Position numbers and translations under genes: made by a program. From positions 62,001 to 126,000 of the forward strand of contig JNEN01000841.1 of assembly GCA_000697355.1 (NCBI GenBank): DNA of 64,000 nucleotides, written 5' to 3'. A model generated the notes under the pieces. The model saw only the letters and a list, made by a program, of their open reading frames with translations, had not been told where the DNA came from and searched no databases. Positions 31,893 to 43,932 of this stretch are shown here, piece by piece. This DNA comes from Syncephalastrum monosporum B8922 (lineage: Eukaryota; Mucoromycota; Mucoromycetes; Mucorales; Syncephalastraceae). Positions within the stretch are counted from its first letter, which is position 1. The number at the start of each line of letters is the position of its first letter.

Positions 31893-32603
31893 GTATCCAG
31901 CGGGTGTAGATGAAGAGAGAAAAAGAAGAAGAAAAAGGAAAGAGAAAAAAGAAAAGAGAGAAAGTGGAGTGATGGTTAGGTTACCTTGGTTATTTTATGT
32001 GCATTGACTTTTTTGACGCACTGGCCTTTTCCTTCTGTGGGGGCACGCCTCGCTTTGGGATGCCGCCGCGTATTCTACTGTCCCAGATCTTCCAATTCTT
32101 GGCAGCCTTATGGTGCATTTTTTTTCAGATTGCGTGTGTTGTGTGTATACTATGTAAAAAGTATGTGTGTGTGTGTACGTGCGCTCTTGCGTGCGGCGCA
32201 GTCAGCATGTGCACGTGTGACCTCAACCAATCTAATGGATAAAGAAGCCGACCTCATTTTTTCCGTTCCATTTCGTGCATAATCTTATCCACCCAGTATA
32301 CATTTAAGTGTGAGCCACGCATCGACATGAATATGTACAGTAGAAGACGAAGTTGTTCCTGTTATTCACAAAGCATATGTATAGGCTGGATGAAATATAC
32401 ATACTAATTGACATACTAAATGGGGAAAGACGGCAGGATGTAATCTTTTGATCAGGCTTGTGGGTGTGCGTGCATATGTACGAAAAGAAAAAGAGAGTGA
32501 AAAGAAAGAAAGGAGCGGGCCACATCAATCAAGCTGTGGAGGACCGAAATGCAATAAGGAAATGGTGGGTGCTGGGACAAAAGGAAAAAGAAATGGGACC
32601 TGG
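31893..32603. other. Intergenic region between the zinc-finger and Spt23-like genes
   Basis: About 0.7 kb holding the zinc-finger promoter (AG/CT-rich stretch near 31915-31965, TG repeat near 32163-32174) and the 3' end of the Spt23-like gene. No ankyrin-repeat coding sequence was found here on minus, which matters for interpreting that gene. Confidence 0.45.
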
Positions 32604-35124
32604 TCAAGAGTGGTCTGGAAGAAATGAGGTGGGTGATGAAGGCGTTGAAGAAGGAGGGATAGAAAGGTGCTGTGACTGGTGTCGCGCAAGATGAGAATGA
32701 CGCATCCAGATATCGTCGCCTTGTACAATACGCATGGCGATCTGCTTTGCGTCCTGAAGCTTTCCCGTCATCTTGAGTCCGACGACCTGGAGCGCCAATT
32801 CAAGCAAGGCATGGTCGTTCGCATCATAATAAGTGAAAAGAGGCACCCCTTGGCTAGGACCGAGCAGGATGGGCTGCTGCTTGAACGAGACCACAACGGG
32901 CGCTGGCTGGCTGACCGCAGGCAAGACACACACCAGCGTGTTGGGGTTCCAAAACACCGTCGTCGCTTCATGCTCGCCAAAGAGACAGGTCGTTTCCCGT
33001 GTAAAGCCAGATCCGAGCACGGTCACCTCGATCCCGCCATATGTGGGTCCTTGCGCCGGCACCAGCCTCTCCAGCACAGGGCGCTGGATAGTTGTGTCGC
33101 AATGCATGGCTTGGGTCTGCGCAGGCGGGGGCTGCTGCTGTTGCTGGCGATGATCAGACGAGAACACGGCCGGAGAAAAGAAACTCTGCAAATCTGCATA
33201 CTCCTGGTCAGGCGTCGGCAGCAGCGGTGCGGATGGATGCGACTGCGGCAACAGAGAGGTAGAGGAAGAGGGTATGGATATCGTCGTGGCTGTGCCGTCA
33301 CCACGTGAGGCGGACGATGAAGAGCGTGCGCTGTGCTTCGGAGCGCCTTCCGCGTCTTCTTTGCCGCCGCTGCTGCCGCTGCTGCCGCTGCTGCTGCTGC
33401 TGCTGCTGGTGCCGGTGGGTTGCTGTTCTTGGGAGCCTCGTCGGGAAGCTGCGGGTGTCGGAAGCGAACACAGAGAGTGTGGCGAGCCGCAAAGTGCACT
33501 GTCAATAGAATCGTTGGGAAAGCACTTCTCGTCTTCACTAATCATCTCTGCCCGGGATCGTTTTCGGCCGGTCGAGGTGGCAGCATTCTTGATTGCTTTT
33601 GCCGTCGTTGCATTACTTGATATTGACGTTTTGCGATACGAGCTCTTGTGGTCATCGGTTATCAAAATTGGTGGTGATACGCCCGACGCCACGAGCTCGC
33701 CATTGCTGTCACGTAGCGTAAAATGAATGCAAAAACCATCGCGCTCGCCGTGGTGTCGGCAGTAGCATGTAATTCGGGTGGGCAGTACTGCATCACCCGA
33801 ATCAAAGTTGACGATAGGACCACAATTGAACAAGAGCACTCTGTCTTCTTCTGGAAATGCCTTGTCGGGAAGGTCACTCAAATGTGCGTTTTTGCTACGT
33901 TCGGCCCGTTTCCGCTAATAGCGACCGCGCAAGTAAGTAAAAAAAAAAGAAAATCGGGAAAAAAAATTGCTATTCTTGCAACATTTACCTCACGCTGGAT
34001 GCAGCCTATGCACATTTTGACCGGGTCGTCCGGACGACTAGCGCATGCCACGCGCGCATCAAGATGGATGATGGCTTGATCATCCTGCTCGGCAGGCAAG
34101 TCGGTCGACATAGGTGATGCAGCTTTTTGTTGTCGCCTGAGCCGTGACCGGGCTAAGAGATGGTCTGGAAGTTTGAGATAAGGCCAACTGGACACCTTGT
34201 CGCCCTTGTCCGTCAATAGCTGGATGCACAGTTTGATTTGAGTCTCCACGCGGGATTTGCTAGGTACACCGACTACGGCTATACGAAAGCTGTGCGCACA
34301 CATGTACAGAATAAACAATAATACGAGAAGGTTGCGTGAGTATTGTGAGACCAAAACTTTAAATAGAATCTGGTGGCGGAAAGAGGAAACTTTCGCAAGC
34401 ATACCGCTATCCGTCACCAAAATGGACATACCCGTTGCTCATTGTGGTTTCGGCCTTGAACGTCTGCGGCGACATGACAGAAGGACGCTGATAATGGTGA
34501 TGGAGCCTGTTGTAAGAAAAACGGGAATGTGAGTGTTGTAGCTTTTGACGACACATGAATAGCGAAGAGAAAGTAGGATAACAATGTTTACCTGTCGTCA
34601 TGTTGATGTGTCAGATATTCAGAGAGCTTAAGAAACGTTTCATCGTCGAGTGACGGCTCCACTTGATCCATTATTGACTCCTATCAAAAATAATCTCGTC
34701 TTAATTACCATACTTGGAATGTAGCCCTTTCTGGGGGCCTACTAATAGCTCTAAATAAACGTACCTGCAAGTAGCTTGCATAAGGCGATGCAGCAGCGCT
34801 ATCAAGCATAGAATCGGATAGCTGCTGCATCGGTGAGGAGAGCAAGTCACATTGTGTCGACATGGGCGATGCAGATGCAGAGGATGGATATGAGCTCGCG
34901 GCACTTGCTGTTGCTGTTGTTCTAGTTATCGTCGAACCGTCAGAAGAAGAAGGTGACGGTGTATCATTTGAAAGCGAGTGGCGGACAAAACCGTGGAAAA
35001 GTTGTTGATGCGATGTGGAAGGCGTTTGTTGAATTTGCTTTATAGCTTCATGGAGAAGCTTAGATGCGGAATGATTAGAGTGCTGTACATGCGATGATGT
35101 GGAAGAAGTGGATGGCTTCATCAT
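32604..35124 (-). CDS. Spt23/Mga2-like TIG-domain regulator lacking ankyrin repeats and membrane anchor
   Basis: Five exons (35124-34765, 34680-34592, 34506-34432, 34259-33989, 33914-32604) give 701 residues. The conserved Mga2/Spt23 N-terminal region is clear: KSRVETQIKLCIQLL, CIGCIQRERKRAERSK, DRVLLFNCGPIVNFDSG, RITCYCRHHGERDGFCIHF and SPPILITDDHKSS. After a long Ser/Gln-rich spacer comes an IPT/TIG domain (VPAQGPTYGGIEVTVLGSGF, TLVCVLPA). The segment LLELALQVVGLKMTGKLQDAKQIAMRIV normally leads into ankyrin repeats, but here the protein ends about 35 residues later. Mga2 and Spt23 are ER-anchored precursors released by the ubiquitin-proteasome system to activate OLE1. This version has no anchor and would be soluble from the start. 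A Ser run is encoded by a GCT/GCC-rich trinucleotide repeat near 33360-33410. Confidence 0.85.
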
Positions 35125-37120
35125 TATGTGATATATGGGATGATGGACTATATACGTGTCTGTTTGTTGCGTAGGGCGTTATATTATGCAGTATTTGTAC
35201 AGTGCGTCTCTGAAGAGCAAAACAGAAAGGAAAAATGGAAAAGGTATAGAGAAGGTATGTTGGTGCGATGTAAAAGGCAAAGACTCGCAAGCAAGACCAG
35301 AGAGAGGAGAGGGGAAGAAAGGATTTTATGTCGTCAATGTTGCTGACTTTCTGCAGAGTGTCTTATATATCTACAAAAGAAAAAAAATTAGAAGCGATAA
35401 TCGTGGCAAGTGATGCTATTCTTATTGCGTCTAACCTAATTGTGTCTTTCGAGAGCCTTTTTGGCGGGCAACATCTTGCCATTATCGATTTACGTGAAGG
35501 CGAAAAAGTGTGGGAATTCACAAAAAGAAAAAGGATAATAAAGAAACAGATAGTGGCTGGGCGATCTTTTGTCCTGCTCTTACTTACCATCGCATCAAAG
35601 AGAGCACGTTCCTGGAGTTTGGGGGGTCCCGTTTAACTTCATCATGCTGGGTTGATTCTGCGAATCCGGATAGCTTCATTGATTCGTAACTGATAGTGGA
35701 ATCTTTTGGTAGAGAGTGTAACATAAAGCGCTCATACAAATATGTACATGATGCACTGTAGTAAAAAAATTTTGTTTTGTAGGGCTCTGTGTGTGTATGT
35801 GCGTGCACGCCAGCGGGCCCCCGTTGGTCTGTTCGCGAGATTCCGATAGTAAACAATTGCGTGTAACAGAGATGTCGGACCTGTCGGAAAACGATTTTGG
35901 TCAAAGAGCTTGGGGGATCAGCATTACAGGCCGTCCAACCCAAACAAACTTGTGTCCAGATGCGTCTACGTCTGACGAATAACAGACGACAGAGAGGGAG
36001 AGAGAGTTTGTGAGGTTTGATATCGGGAAAAACCTGTCTTTTTCTGGCTGGTGTAACGCACCTCGTTCCATCCAGAGTCCTGGATGGAACGGTCCAAACG
36101 CGCACAACAAAACGTGCGCTTCGACAGGAAGACAAGCGAGTCCTACAGACAAAAAAAGCAGGCAAATGGAAGACGCGACGTGGTAAATTCGGTTCCCGTG
36201 CGTTACCTTCCTTATCCCGCGCACGTTTTTTTCATCATCAGTTCCGTCGAAAGGCATGTGTCTTCATACTTTGGCATGGGAAACGCCTTGAAAATGTATG
36301 TGCTTATCATTCTCTTCCAACATGACCAGCCACCTCCACTGCGTAAATGCTAAAATAACCTTGACCGCCCTTCAGGTTTGTATTCCCTTCTTCAACTTTC
36401 ACTTTAAAGGCTACAACCATTCTCACGGTGGGGGAGGTAAACAAAATTACAGTAGTCTCTCCCCCCAAAATTTCAACTTATCTTGAATGAGGAGTCAAAA
36501 GCTGAACAGCGCCCGCCCAAAGGAATACAAAACAAAAAAGAGGCCCAGAGCACTTTCACATGCCAATGTGAAGGAAACTCGTATAAAAAGCTGACCAAAT
36601 CACCTCAATGGGATTGCTGCTCTTCTTTGCAGCTCAGGGGAGGACATCACCATGTCGCAAGGACGGAAGAGAGGGAAAAAGCGAACCTAATAAAGGGCTC
36701 GTGGTTTTTTCGAATACCGTTGAAGGACCGAGCGACGGCCAGCAAAAGCGGGAAAACTACGCATCCTCTCCTGTTTTGCTCGCACTATTATTTATCTCAA
36801 GCAAAAGCTGCCGCTATGACCAGTACGTCTCCACTATCCGTTTCATTTATTCCTTATCGTGGCAGTACTGATTCCTGAAATCCGTGTGTACTAGAGCATT
36901 AGATTTCAGCCTCTCGGTGTTTGACAAGGCTTCAAATTCACAAGCTCCGGCCGATGCCATCTTTTAGTCTGATCGCCAGCTGCAATACCTGCACTGAGCC
37001 CGGAAGGTGAATATTTGTGTGGGCGCTTTCCGCACGATGGATTGAAAGATCCATATACTTCCTCTCTCATACAAAAAAAAAAAAAAAAAAAAGGAACACA
37101 ACTTTTTAATATTTGCTTTT
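35125..37120. other. 2-kb gene-free region upstream of the Spt23-like gene
   Basis: No coding sequence could be supported. It holds the Spt23-like promoter, a perfect 12-bp inverted repeat (36064-36091), a TG-rich stretch near 35788, and an A-run at 37074-37092. Confidence 0.4.
36064..36091. repeat. Perfect inverted repeat, 12-bp arms with 4-base loop
   Basis: The left arm CGTTCCATCCAG and right arm CTGGATGGAACG are exact reverse complements separated by AGTC. No flanking coding sequence. It could be a dimeric protein-binding site, a hairpin in a transcript, or a recent micro-duplication. Confidence 0.7.
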
Positions 37121-37967
37121 ATGGTGCCCCGATTGTATCTGTTGACCGTCATGCTGACTGCGACAAGTGCGCAGGATGGGCTGGGTGACGGGACTGGGGT
37201 CCCTGTGGTTGGCAACAAACAGCCTTACTCATACTTGAACCAGAACTCTACCCGAGTAACACCGCCTATCGTCACCTTTTGTAGTATATGTAAGAAGGTG
37301 GATGCCGTCCCGCCCGGGGACCCCAACTTCAATCACGAGTTCCTTTCCACCATCAGTACATCTTAGTACACGCAAGTGATTGATTGATTGAACATAGGCG
37401 AGGACAGCCCCGCCATTACCAGCAGCGTTCGTGGCGGTCCAGACCATCTCAGATACAGGAGCAAACCATACTGGCGCTGTGTTCCTCTCGCAGTACTACA
37501 AGGAAACCCACCAATGTTACATATTCAAGCCATCTTGGGATAAGCATTGCACCCAAAACGGGCAGTTCCTCCATTCCAGCTGCTCTGACTCAGTGTACCA
37601 ATGGCCCTAAAAATAATGCCGATATGGTAGCCAATCATTGTGATATTTCCAGCCTGACCAGATTGGAGTCGTGTGAGTATCCGTGCTGAAAAAGACGATA
37701 CGCACAGCATCAGTTACGTTGTATTGCTGCAAACGATGCGCAACGCGCGCGAAAACAGCGCCTTTATTCTGCATGTGATGCGCGCACAACCCGAACGGCA
37801 TTGATTTGGCACAGAGTCGCGGTAAGCATTGCGGACGTGATGTGCGCCAAGGGCCACTTTCCATTTCCGTTCACGCCTATCAAGGCTTTGCCTCGGGCGA
37901 TCTCGACTGGGACGCGCGGGCCGTGCGTTATCTTGTCAAACAAGATTTCGAGTATTTTGTCACCTAA
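37121..37967 (+). CDS. Possible secreted protein of unknown family (uncertain exon model)
   Basis: I do not recognise this protein. The first exon starts with a signal-peptide-like MVPRLYLLTVMLTATSAQ and contains a CSICKK motif. A workable model is 37121-37355, 37423-37592, 37653-37672, 37708-37774, 37815-37967, which stays open to TAA. It yields protein-like segments rich in Cys and aromatics (VFLSQYYKETHQCYIFK, WDKHCTQNGQFLHSSC, then AYQGFASGDLDWDARAVRYL). The first two introns (67 and 60 nt) look normal. The last two would be 35 and 40 nt, shorter than any other in the window, so the 3' half may be mis-modelled or decayed. Stopping in exon 2 (at the TAA near 37603) is an alternative. Secretion and a carbohydrate- or wall-related role are guesses only. 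Confidence 0.33.
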
Positions 37968-39283
37968 TCATTCGCCAACAGTTTTGGTTCCTACAGCGAG
38001 CATATCGGTATTCTACTACGGTCGTTGCACGGTTCAGAGAGCACGCAATATTGTATTTTTCTCAGATGGAGAAATTCAGGGATCCGAAATCCTAATTACT
38101 CTTCTTCACCCCCCACTTCCGGATTTACGATCTACATGTGTCGTCAGTCTCTTGTGGAGTAACCTAGATGTACAAGGTCCTTTTCGAACAGGCGTACGTC
38201 AGGGGTTTAGCGAACTATACGTTTTTCTTGTTCTAACTCCTTCAAAAACCCTGATGACGGTCCACAGCGAAAGACACCCATACTTACGCGGTTGATAGCG
38301 GGCGCATATCTATGACCAAAATCTCATCACAGAAGATGTATTATTTTGCAAAAATGGCGGACGACATGGTGTGTGTAGTGTGCACCTAATAGCGAATAGA
38401 TTTGTCTACCCCATTTCATTAGATAGTATCACATACGTGAGCTTTGCTTTGGTCCGTTTTACTTGTACGTATGGTATTCTATTAAGCTCTGCTTGCCACC
38501 GCACGTACCCTTGTGTACTTGAAGCATGATTCGTTTTTGTGAGGCGATGACTGCTTTTGTATAGGGTGTCGACCTAGCACAATTTTTCACAGAGTGCAGT
38601 AACCTTTGATGGTGGACTTAGCCAGGTATAGAACCACTGTACTTCAGTAAATGCACTAGTGGGAAGCACCCTATGGCAAACACCTTAAAATAGAAGGATG
38701 GCTGATTTTGTATTGTAAACCACAACATTGATATACAGTAATTGCCTTATTTGCGTTCACAGGCACAATTTGGCAGATAAAGAGAGGGGCGAGGTGGGAC
38801 ACATGGCATCGTCCATATTTTCGACTCGAAGCATGGCTCTCCACACGCTTTCATGCAGATAGCGGGCATCTCGGTCATTTCTGGATGAGCCCAAAAAGTC
38901 GAATACTTTTCTTAACTCGGTAGGGTGGGAGCGCCATTCGCATCGCCGTAAGACTCGGATCTTGCCTCATTCGAGCACGAGGATGTAGCACGGTATCACG
39001 CTCCAGACTGAAGTACAGAGGACCTACCTAATCCGGCCCCGAACAAAAAGGCTATCATTTTCTGACTAACTGACTAAACATATAGACTGGATGCTGGATA
39101 GGTAGCCGTGACTATGTATGACACGGTGATAAGTCCGAATCAGCGTCTAAGAAGCTTGGTTGTGAAACGGGCATAGTATTCGCATAGTTAGCACACATGC
39201 GGACTGGAGATTCGCACAAGAGAGTAGAATGGGACGTGTATTAGCTTTTTGTGATCACAGCGTGGTATACATGGTAGGGGCAA
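37968..39283. other. 1.3-kb gene-free region
   Basis: No open frame with recognisable motifs or consistent splice pairs on either strand. Confidence 0.45.
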
Positions 39284-39628
39284 CTATTGATACAGATGGA
39301 CAAGGCCGTACAAGAAAGTGTGAAAGAGAATATAAGACATGAGACTGCCCAAGGCACCGTCAACAACCAGTGCCCGCCAGCCATTCATAAAGTAGAGTGA
39401 AGGGGATCGATGGCAGTTGATAGCGACGAGAAGGGTGGCGAGGAGAGACCAGCTGATACCGTAAAAGAAGAATCCAGACCAGTTCGTTAAACCGAGAATG
39501 CCGGCGGCTGATCCGGCAATGGCAGCAAAACACGAACGGATGAACTGCAGCTGTTTAGCATTGTGTGCCACATGGGGCTGCATGTACTTGTGTGCCTCCT
39601 GGTTCGGTGGATTGACGTTGTTGTTCAT
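39284..39628 (-). CDS. EMC6: EMC6, ER membrane protein complex subunit 6
   Basis: Intronless, 114 residues from the ATG at 39628. An upstream in-frame extension is dominated by a Lys-rich translation of a pentanucleotide repeat and is not used. The protein has three membrane stretches: FIRSCFAAIAGSAAGILGL, FFFYGISWSLLATLLVAI, and a C-terminal LGSLMSYILFHTFLYGLVHLY, which is the hallmark end of EMC6. The EMC inserts tail-anchored and multipass proteins into the ER membrane. Length (about 110) matches the family. It lies 3' of the arrestin-like gene in the same direction. Confidence 0.9.
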   Translation of the reverse strand: MNNNVNPPNQEAHKYMQPHVAHNAKQLQFIRSCFAAIAGSAAGILGLTNWSGFFFYGISWSLLATLLVAINCHRSPSLYFMNGWRALVVDGALGSLMSYILFHTFLYGLVHLYQ

Positions 39629-39789
39629 GGCGAAGGACAAGTGTTTCTGCCCGCGCGTAAAATGTCTATATTGTACGCCAGTGGTCACTTCAGGCGGCCA
39701 ATTAAAATTCGTGCTAAATTCGCGACCTCCATTTGTATGCGGAAGAATCCATTCAGGCACGCCCAGGCGGTAGACCGTGCAAGTTCGTC

Positions 39790-39793
39790 GTGC

Positions 39794-39828
<35 letters not shown>

Positions 39829-39831
39829 CAA
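39790..39831. repeat. (TTTTC)n microsatellite with a T-run
   Basis: Four or so copies of TTTTC followed by about 15 T, between the arrestin-like stop and EMC6. Confidence 0.7.
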
Positions 39832-39921
39832 ATAACATGTAATTCACATTCTAATGATAACAATTCTGGAGCAAAACAAAAGAAAAAAGAAGATTTACAT
39901 TATATTATAGATGTAGCAGGT

Positions 39922-42095
39922 TTATTCGTAATTATGTCGTCGCTGTGAGTTACGTTTACGCTCGATACGCTTTTCTCGTCGTGCCATGATCGCCAATAAG
40001 TCATCTTCATCGGACGACCCGCCTTCCGACTCACTTTCGCTGACCAGGTCTGGTTTATCATCCACATGTCGATGCGCCGACTGGTCTGGCATTTGCTTCT
40101 GAGGCGGCCGAGGTGATGGCGGCACAAAGGCCCTTGGCGGTGGAGGAGGGGTAGCCGGCAACGATACCTGCTGCTCGGCCTCGTTTGATTCCTGCTCATC
40201 CTCTCTTGCCCTCTCCGACTGGTTTGCCTCTTGTCCGGCTTTCTTCTCTTTCTCTTTCTGCTGATCTGCCACGTTCAGCCCTTCCACGCGCTCCTCCTGC
40301 TGGTCTTCTTCTCCCGGTCCTTCCGGCTCTGATTCTGAGTCGGGAAACATTTCAAAGTAGGTAACGTTATTTGCGCCGACTGATGCACCGGGTGACGACG
40401 CCCAAGAGGGATCATGAGGCGAATCCGAGTATTTGGGTGTATAGTTGGGTGGAGGTGAGTCTGGCGTCGGCATAGCATCGTCATCATAAGCATTTGGCGA
40501 CTGGTAGACTTGCGACTGAGATGTCTGCGAGAGCGTCGACGGGGTGAGGGCTGGAGGTGCAGTGGAGCTAGGGTCATCATGCAGGTGCTCCTGCTGCTGA
40601 AACTGAGAAGGCGGAGCGAGTGCTCCACTGGAGCCGGTCACAAACGAAGATACACTGCCCTCGCGAGCACTTGTCTTGATCGACGATCGAAAGGAGAGGA
40701 AGGCAGAGCGTAAGACCTTCTTGTCGGCGGCACTGGATGGTTCGACGGAGGACTGGCTTGTGGATTGGCTTGTGGATTTGCTGCTCGGTTTCCGACGAAA
40801 CATATTTTGCACACGTTTCTTGACCTTGCTGCCCGAGTCTTCCCTGGTGAGGTTGTTTGTTAGATGGCAATGTTGAATATCGATCTTTGGCACATTAGTG
40901 GACGCATTGGTATTGGGGCTGGCTGTGAGTGAAAGTGGAATATCAACCGCCATGGACGAAAAGGGTGCATCGTTTGAAAGAGGCGTGTAGAGCGCATCCG
41001 GATGTGCTTGTACTTGAGCTTCGATCTTGTATTCGACCGCAACAAGGAACGCGTGCTCCATGCGTACATTGACGGATGCATCCTGGGGTATCGTGAGCTG
41101 CGTTGTCAGTGTCTGCACGGCATAATCGGATTGCATGGACAGCTTTAAGTCGGCGTCAGTCGTCTGAATTGGCTTCTCTATCACCACCTCAGCCCTGGAC
41201 GGGGATGTTAGTGTCTGTTATTGAGCTGGGTCGGTCGGTACCTGTCCTTGCAGCGTATGCGATAGATACTCAAGAGGGCAATTGAGACGCCTCGTTCACG
41301 CTTGTATGGGCAACCATGCCATATTTGCAGGGCAACGGGGATGGATTCACCTTGGCAGCGTGTCAGTCACAAGACTAGGTAGCACATACCAGACGCTTAC
41401 CTCGAGGGCATACCCGGCTGGGGACAGTGACACGCAGTGCGGCGCGGTATTCGGCTTTGCTACCGTTCTTTTGGGACACGAGCGCTTTGTATGCTTGTTC
41501 TCGCGACTGTTGCTCGCCGTCCTGCAGCGACTCGTCCAGAATTTTGATGGTATGCTGTGATTTTAAGGGAAGCGGGTCGAATTGCTGATGGTCGACCGTC
41601 GCACTCAGACGATAATGGACACGTGCGCTTGCATCCATGGCGGGGTCACTTATCTATGGAGGATTTTGCATAAGTAAAACCAAGGCAAATCTTTTGCTTT
41701 CTTTTCGTCTATGCCCGTACCTCAAAGCTGCTGGGAGCATTGGAGGGGACAGCGCACTCAAAGGGAAACTCCTGGCGAGTATTCCAGGGTAGTTCCACGG
41801 GGTGTGCCTGGTCGTGGCTGTTGGTGTGCACGAGCTTGTGCGAATTATTCTCTTGCTTTTGCAGACTCCAATGGGTGGTAAAGAAAGTCTGTGTCTCACT
41901 GTCGTCGCCGACGCAGGTAGTCACAGCACCCTTCCACTCGAGTCTGAAGGATTGCAGGGACTTGCAAGGTGAGGACGAGCGATTGGCATCAGGGAAGACG
42001 GCGACGATTCTGCCACGGATCGAGTCACCTGGCTTGAAGTAGGGTTGGCGGTCGTCGTCGAGGACGATGCGGAGAGTGTCGCTAGGAAGGGCCAT
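39922..42095 (-). CDS. Arrestin-related trafficking adaptor with a PPxY motif
   Basis: Four exons (42095-41721, 41653-41401, 41350-41242, 41194-39922) give 669 residues, starting at MALPSDTLRIVLDDD. The N-terminal arrestin fold shows YFKPGDSIRGRIVAVF and LPWNTRQEFPFECAVPSNAP. The C-terminal arrestin domain begins near MDASARVHYRLSATV and includes CPRGESIPVALQIWHGC, with KLSMQSDYAVQTLTTQLTIP near its end. The long tail is Ser/Pro/Glu-rich and holds PPPNY, a PPxY motif that binds WW domains of Rsp5/Nedd4 ligases, plus a Lys/Arg-rich RRKPSSKS patch. Such proteins direct ubiquitination and endocytosis of plasma-membrane transporters, usually under nutrient control by phosphorylation. Which transporters it serves cannot be told from sequence. 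Confidence 0.85.
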
Positions 42096-42700
42096 GGCGA
42101 GGAAAGAGAGAGGCAAGACAGAGACAAGAGGCTGGTGAGCAGAGGTGATTCATAATGGCTTGTGCAACACTGTTCACTATTCTTATTCTAAACTCGAGTG
42201 TGGCGCGGTTCATGGAAGCCGAAGTACACTAGTCCTTGTATTGTATACTTTGCTACAGCCAGCCACACACATACATACACAGAGCATACGCCCTTGAGAT
42301 TACCGGAACACGACATGTGCTCCTTTGCCCCTTCTGTATATGTACGGCGAGGCACGCTATTTGTCATTCTTCCTTTGTTTTAGTAGCCCCTTTGATCTGC
42401 GTATCTGCTTGTTTGTCACTCGCGTGGAGAAGACAGCGTGCCTGAATACCAGAATATAAACATATCTCTCATACAAGGGCATGTCAGGGTCCACAATCGA
42501 GGTTTGTTTGCAGACAGAGGAGATGATCCGGCAGGCAGGCTTAGCCAACCAAGTTTTATAGGAGAGGAAAAGAACCACTCCAGACAGGTGTCTGTCAGAA
42601 AGGAAAAAAAAAAGACAGTCGGCTTTAAAGGAATAAGAAAAAAAACACCGCTGGGGCGTGCACAAAGGAGGACTTGCACAACCCTTTTGCTCTTTGCATA
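42096..42700. other. Divergent promoter region between the arrestin-like gene and MGM101
   Basis: About 0.6 kb between two start codons pointing apart. Contains a TATA-like TATAAA near 42454 and an A-run at 42604. An in-frame ATG at 42674 precedes the chosen MGM101 start. No other coding pattern seen. Confidence 0.45.
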
Positions 42701-43932
42701 ATGATCTTCCAACGAGTGCTGCAATCGAGCCAAGGATGCATTCGCAGGGCTGTGACAGGTGGGGGCGTGGCGCAGCGAATGAGCGTGTCCACGAGCGTAC
42801 GCGTCAGTCGAGTGAGCAATTACAAGAAGCCTGAGTCTGAGCCACAGCAGGCAGCATCGTCCGCAGCAACCACAGCAGCAGGCGGCGATAGGCTGGTGGA
42901 AGAAGCAGCCAAGACAGGCAGACCGATCGAAGTGGCAGGGACCCAGTACTTTCCTGGGACCGACCAGTTTGATCAACCTCTGGAAGATTCGGAGCACGCC
43001 CACAACTGGTCCACCTCCTTTTTCGGCCTGTCCACCCAGCCCTTCTCGTCAGAGATCGCCAACATTCTTATGGAGCCTGTCAAAGCGGAGGACATTGAAA
43101 TCAAGCCTGGTAAGCCTGACGCAGCATCGATCATCCTCTTTGTCAAGCATACGCTAAACAGCCCTCACGTCTGCGTTCTATTAATTCGCATGCGCATGTT
43201 GCAGATGGCCTTATCTACCTGCCCGAGATAAAGTACCGCCGAATCCTCAACAGAGCATTCGGTCCCGGTGGTAGGTCATCCTTTGAATCAAGTCAACCAC
43301 CTGTTCACCCTTCACCCGTTTCGTTTCTTTTCTTTCTTAGGATGGGGCCTTGCTCCACGTGGTGAGCATTCCATATCACAAAAGAACATATCACGCGAAT
43401 ATGCCCTTGTCTGCCACGGCCGGTACGTAACAAAAAAGCAAAAAAAAAAAATAAAGAATAGAAAGATCACTCAACTTTTATTATTTATTAGTTTCATATC
43501 ACAAGCACGCGGTGAACAAGACTTTTTCGATGTGTCTGGTCTCCCGACTGCGTCCGAAGGTTGCAAGAGCAATGCGTTAATGCGATGCTGCAAAGACCTC
43601 GGCATCGCATCCGAACTCTGGTAATTCTTGTTGCGGGGAAATTAAAACCACCTGATGTCTCACGACTTATCTCAACCTGCCCTTTCGACTGCTTCTTTGT
43701 AATTCAGGGACCCCACCTTCATCCGCAAGTTCAAGAAGCAGCACTGTGCCGAGGTCTGGGCTGAACACGTTGTCACCAAAAAGAAGAAGAAGCTTTGGCG
43801 GAAACGCAATGAGACTTTAGGTATGTTGATTTTTTTTTCTTATTCGTGCGTGGCGTGATCCGCATAGAACCACACCATTAAGCTGAGCCCTGTCACACAG
43901 ACTACCCGTACAGAGAAACCGGACTGGCCTGA
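42701..43932 (+). CDS. MGM101: Mgm101, mitochondrial DNA recombination protein
   Basis: Six exons (42701-43109, 43205-43270, 43341-43422, 43492-43620, 43708-43820, 43901-43932) give 276 residues; an ATG at 42674 would add nine. The N-terminus is basic and Ser-rich ([19 protein letters not shown]), fitting a mitochondrial presequence. The conserved core is unmistakable: [71 protein letters not shown] and [10 protein letters not shown]. Mgm101 is a Rad52-type single-strand annealing protein in mitochondrial nucleoids, needed for mtDNA repair. It ends in a Lys-rich stretch and a short YPYRETGLA tail. All introns are GT-AG, 69-95 nt. Confidence 0.95.

Noticed and set aside
32679..33308. Plus-strand 209-codon frame opposite the Spt23-like gene
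   Set aside because: Overlaps the TIG domain coding sequence on minus; Arg-rich composition typical of a shadow frame.
35584..36165. 193-codon minus frame near 36 kb
   Set aside because: Composition changes abruptly along its length, it reads through the perfect inverted repeat, and no family motif is seen.
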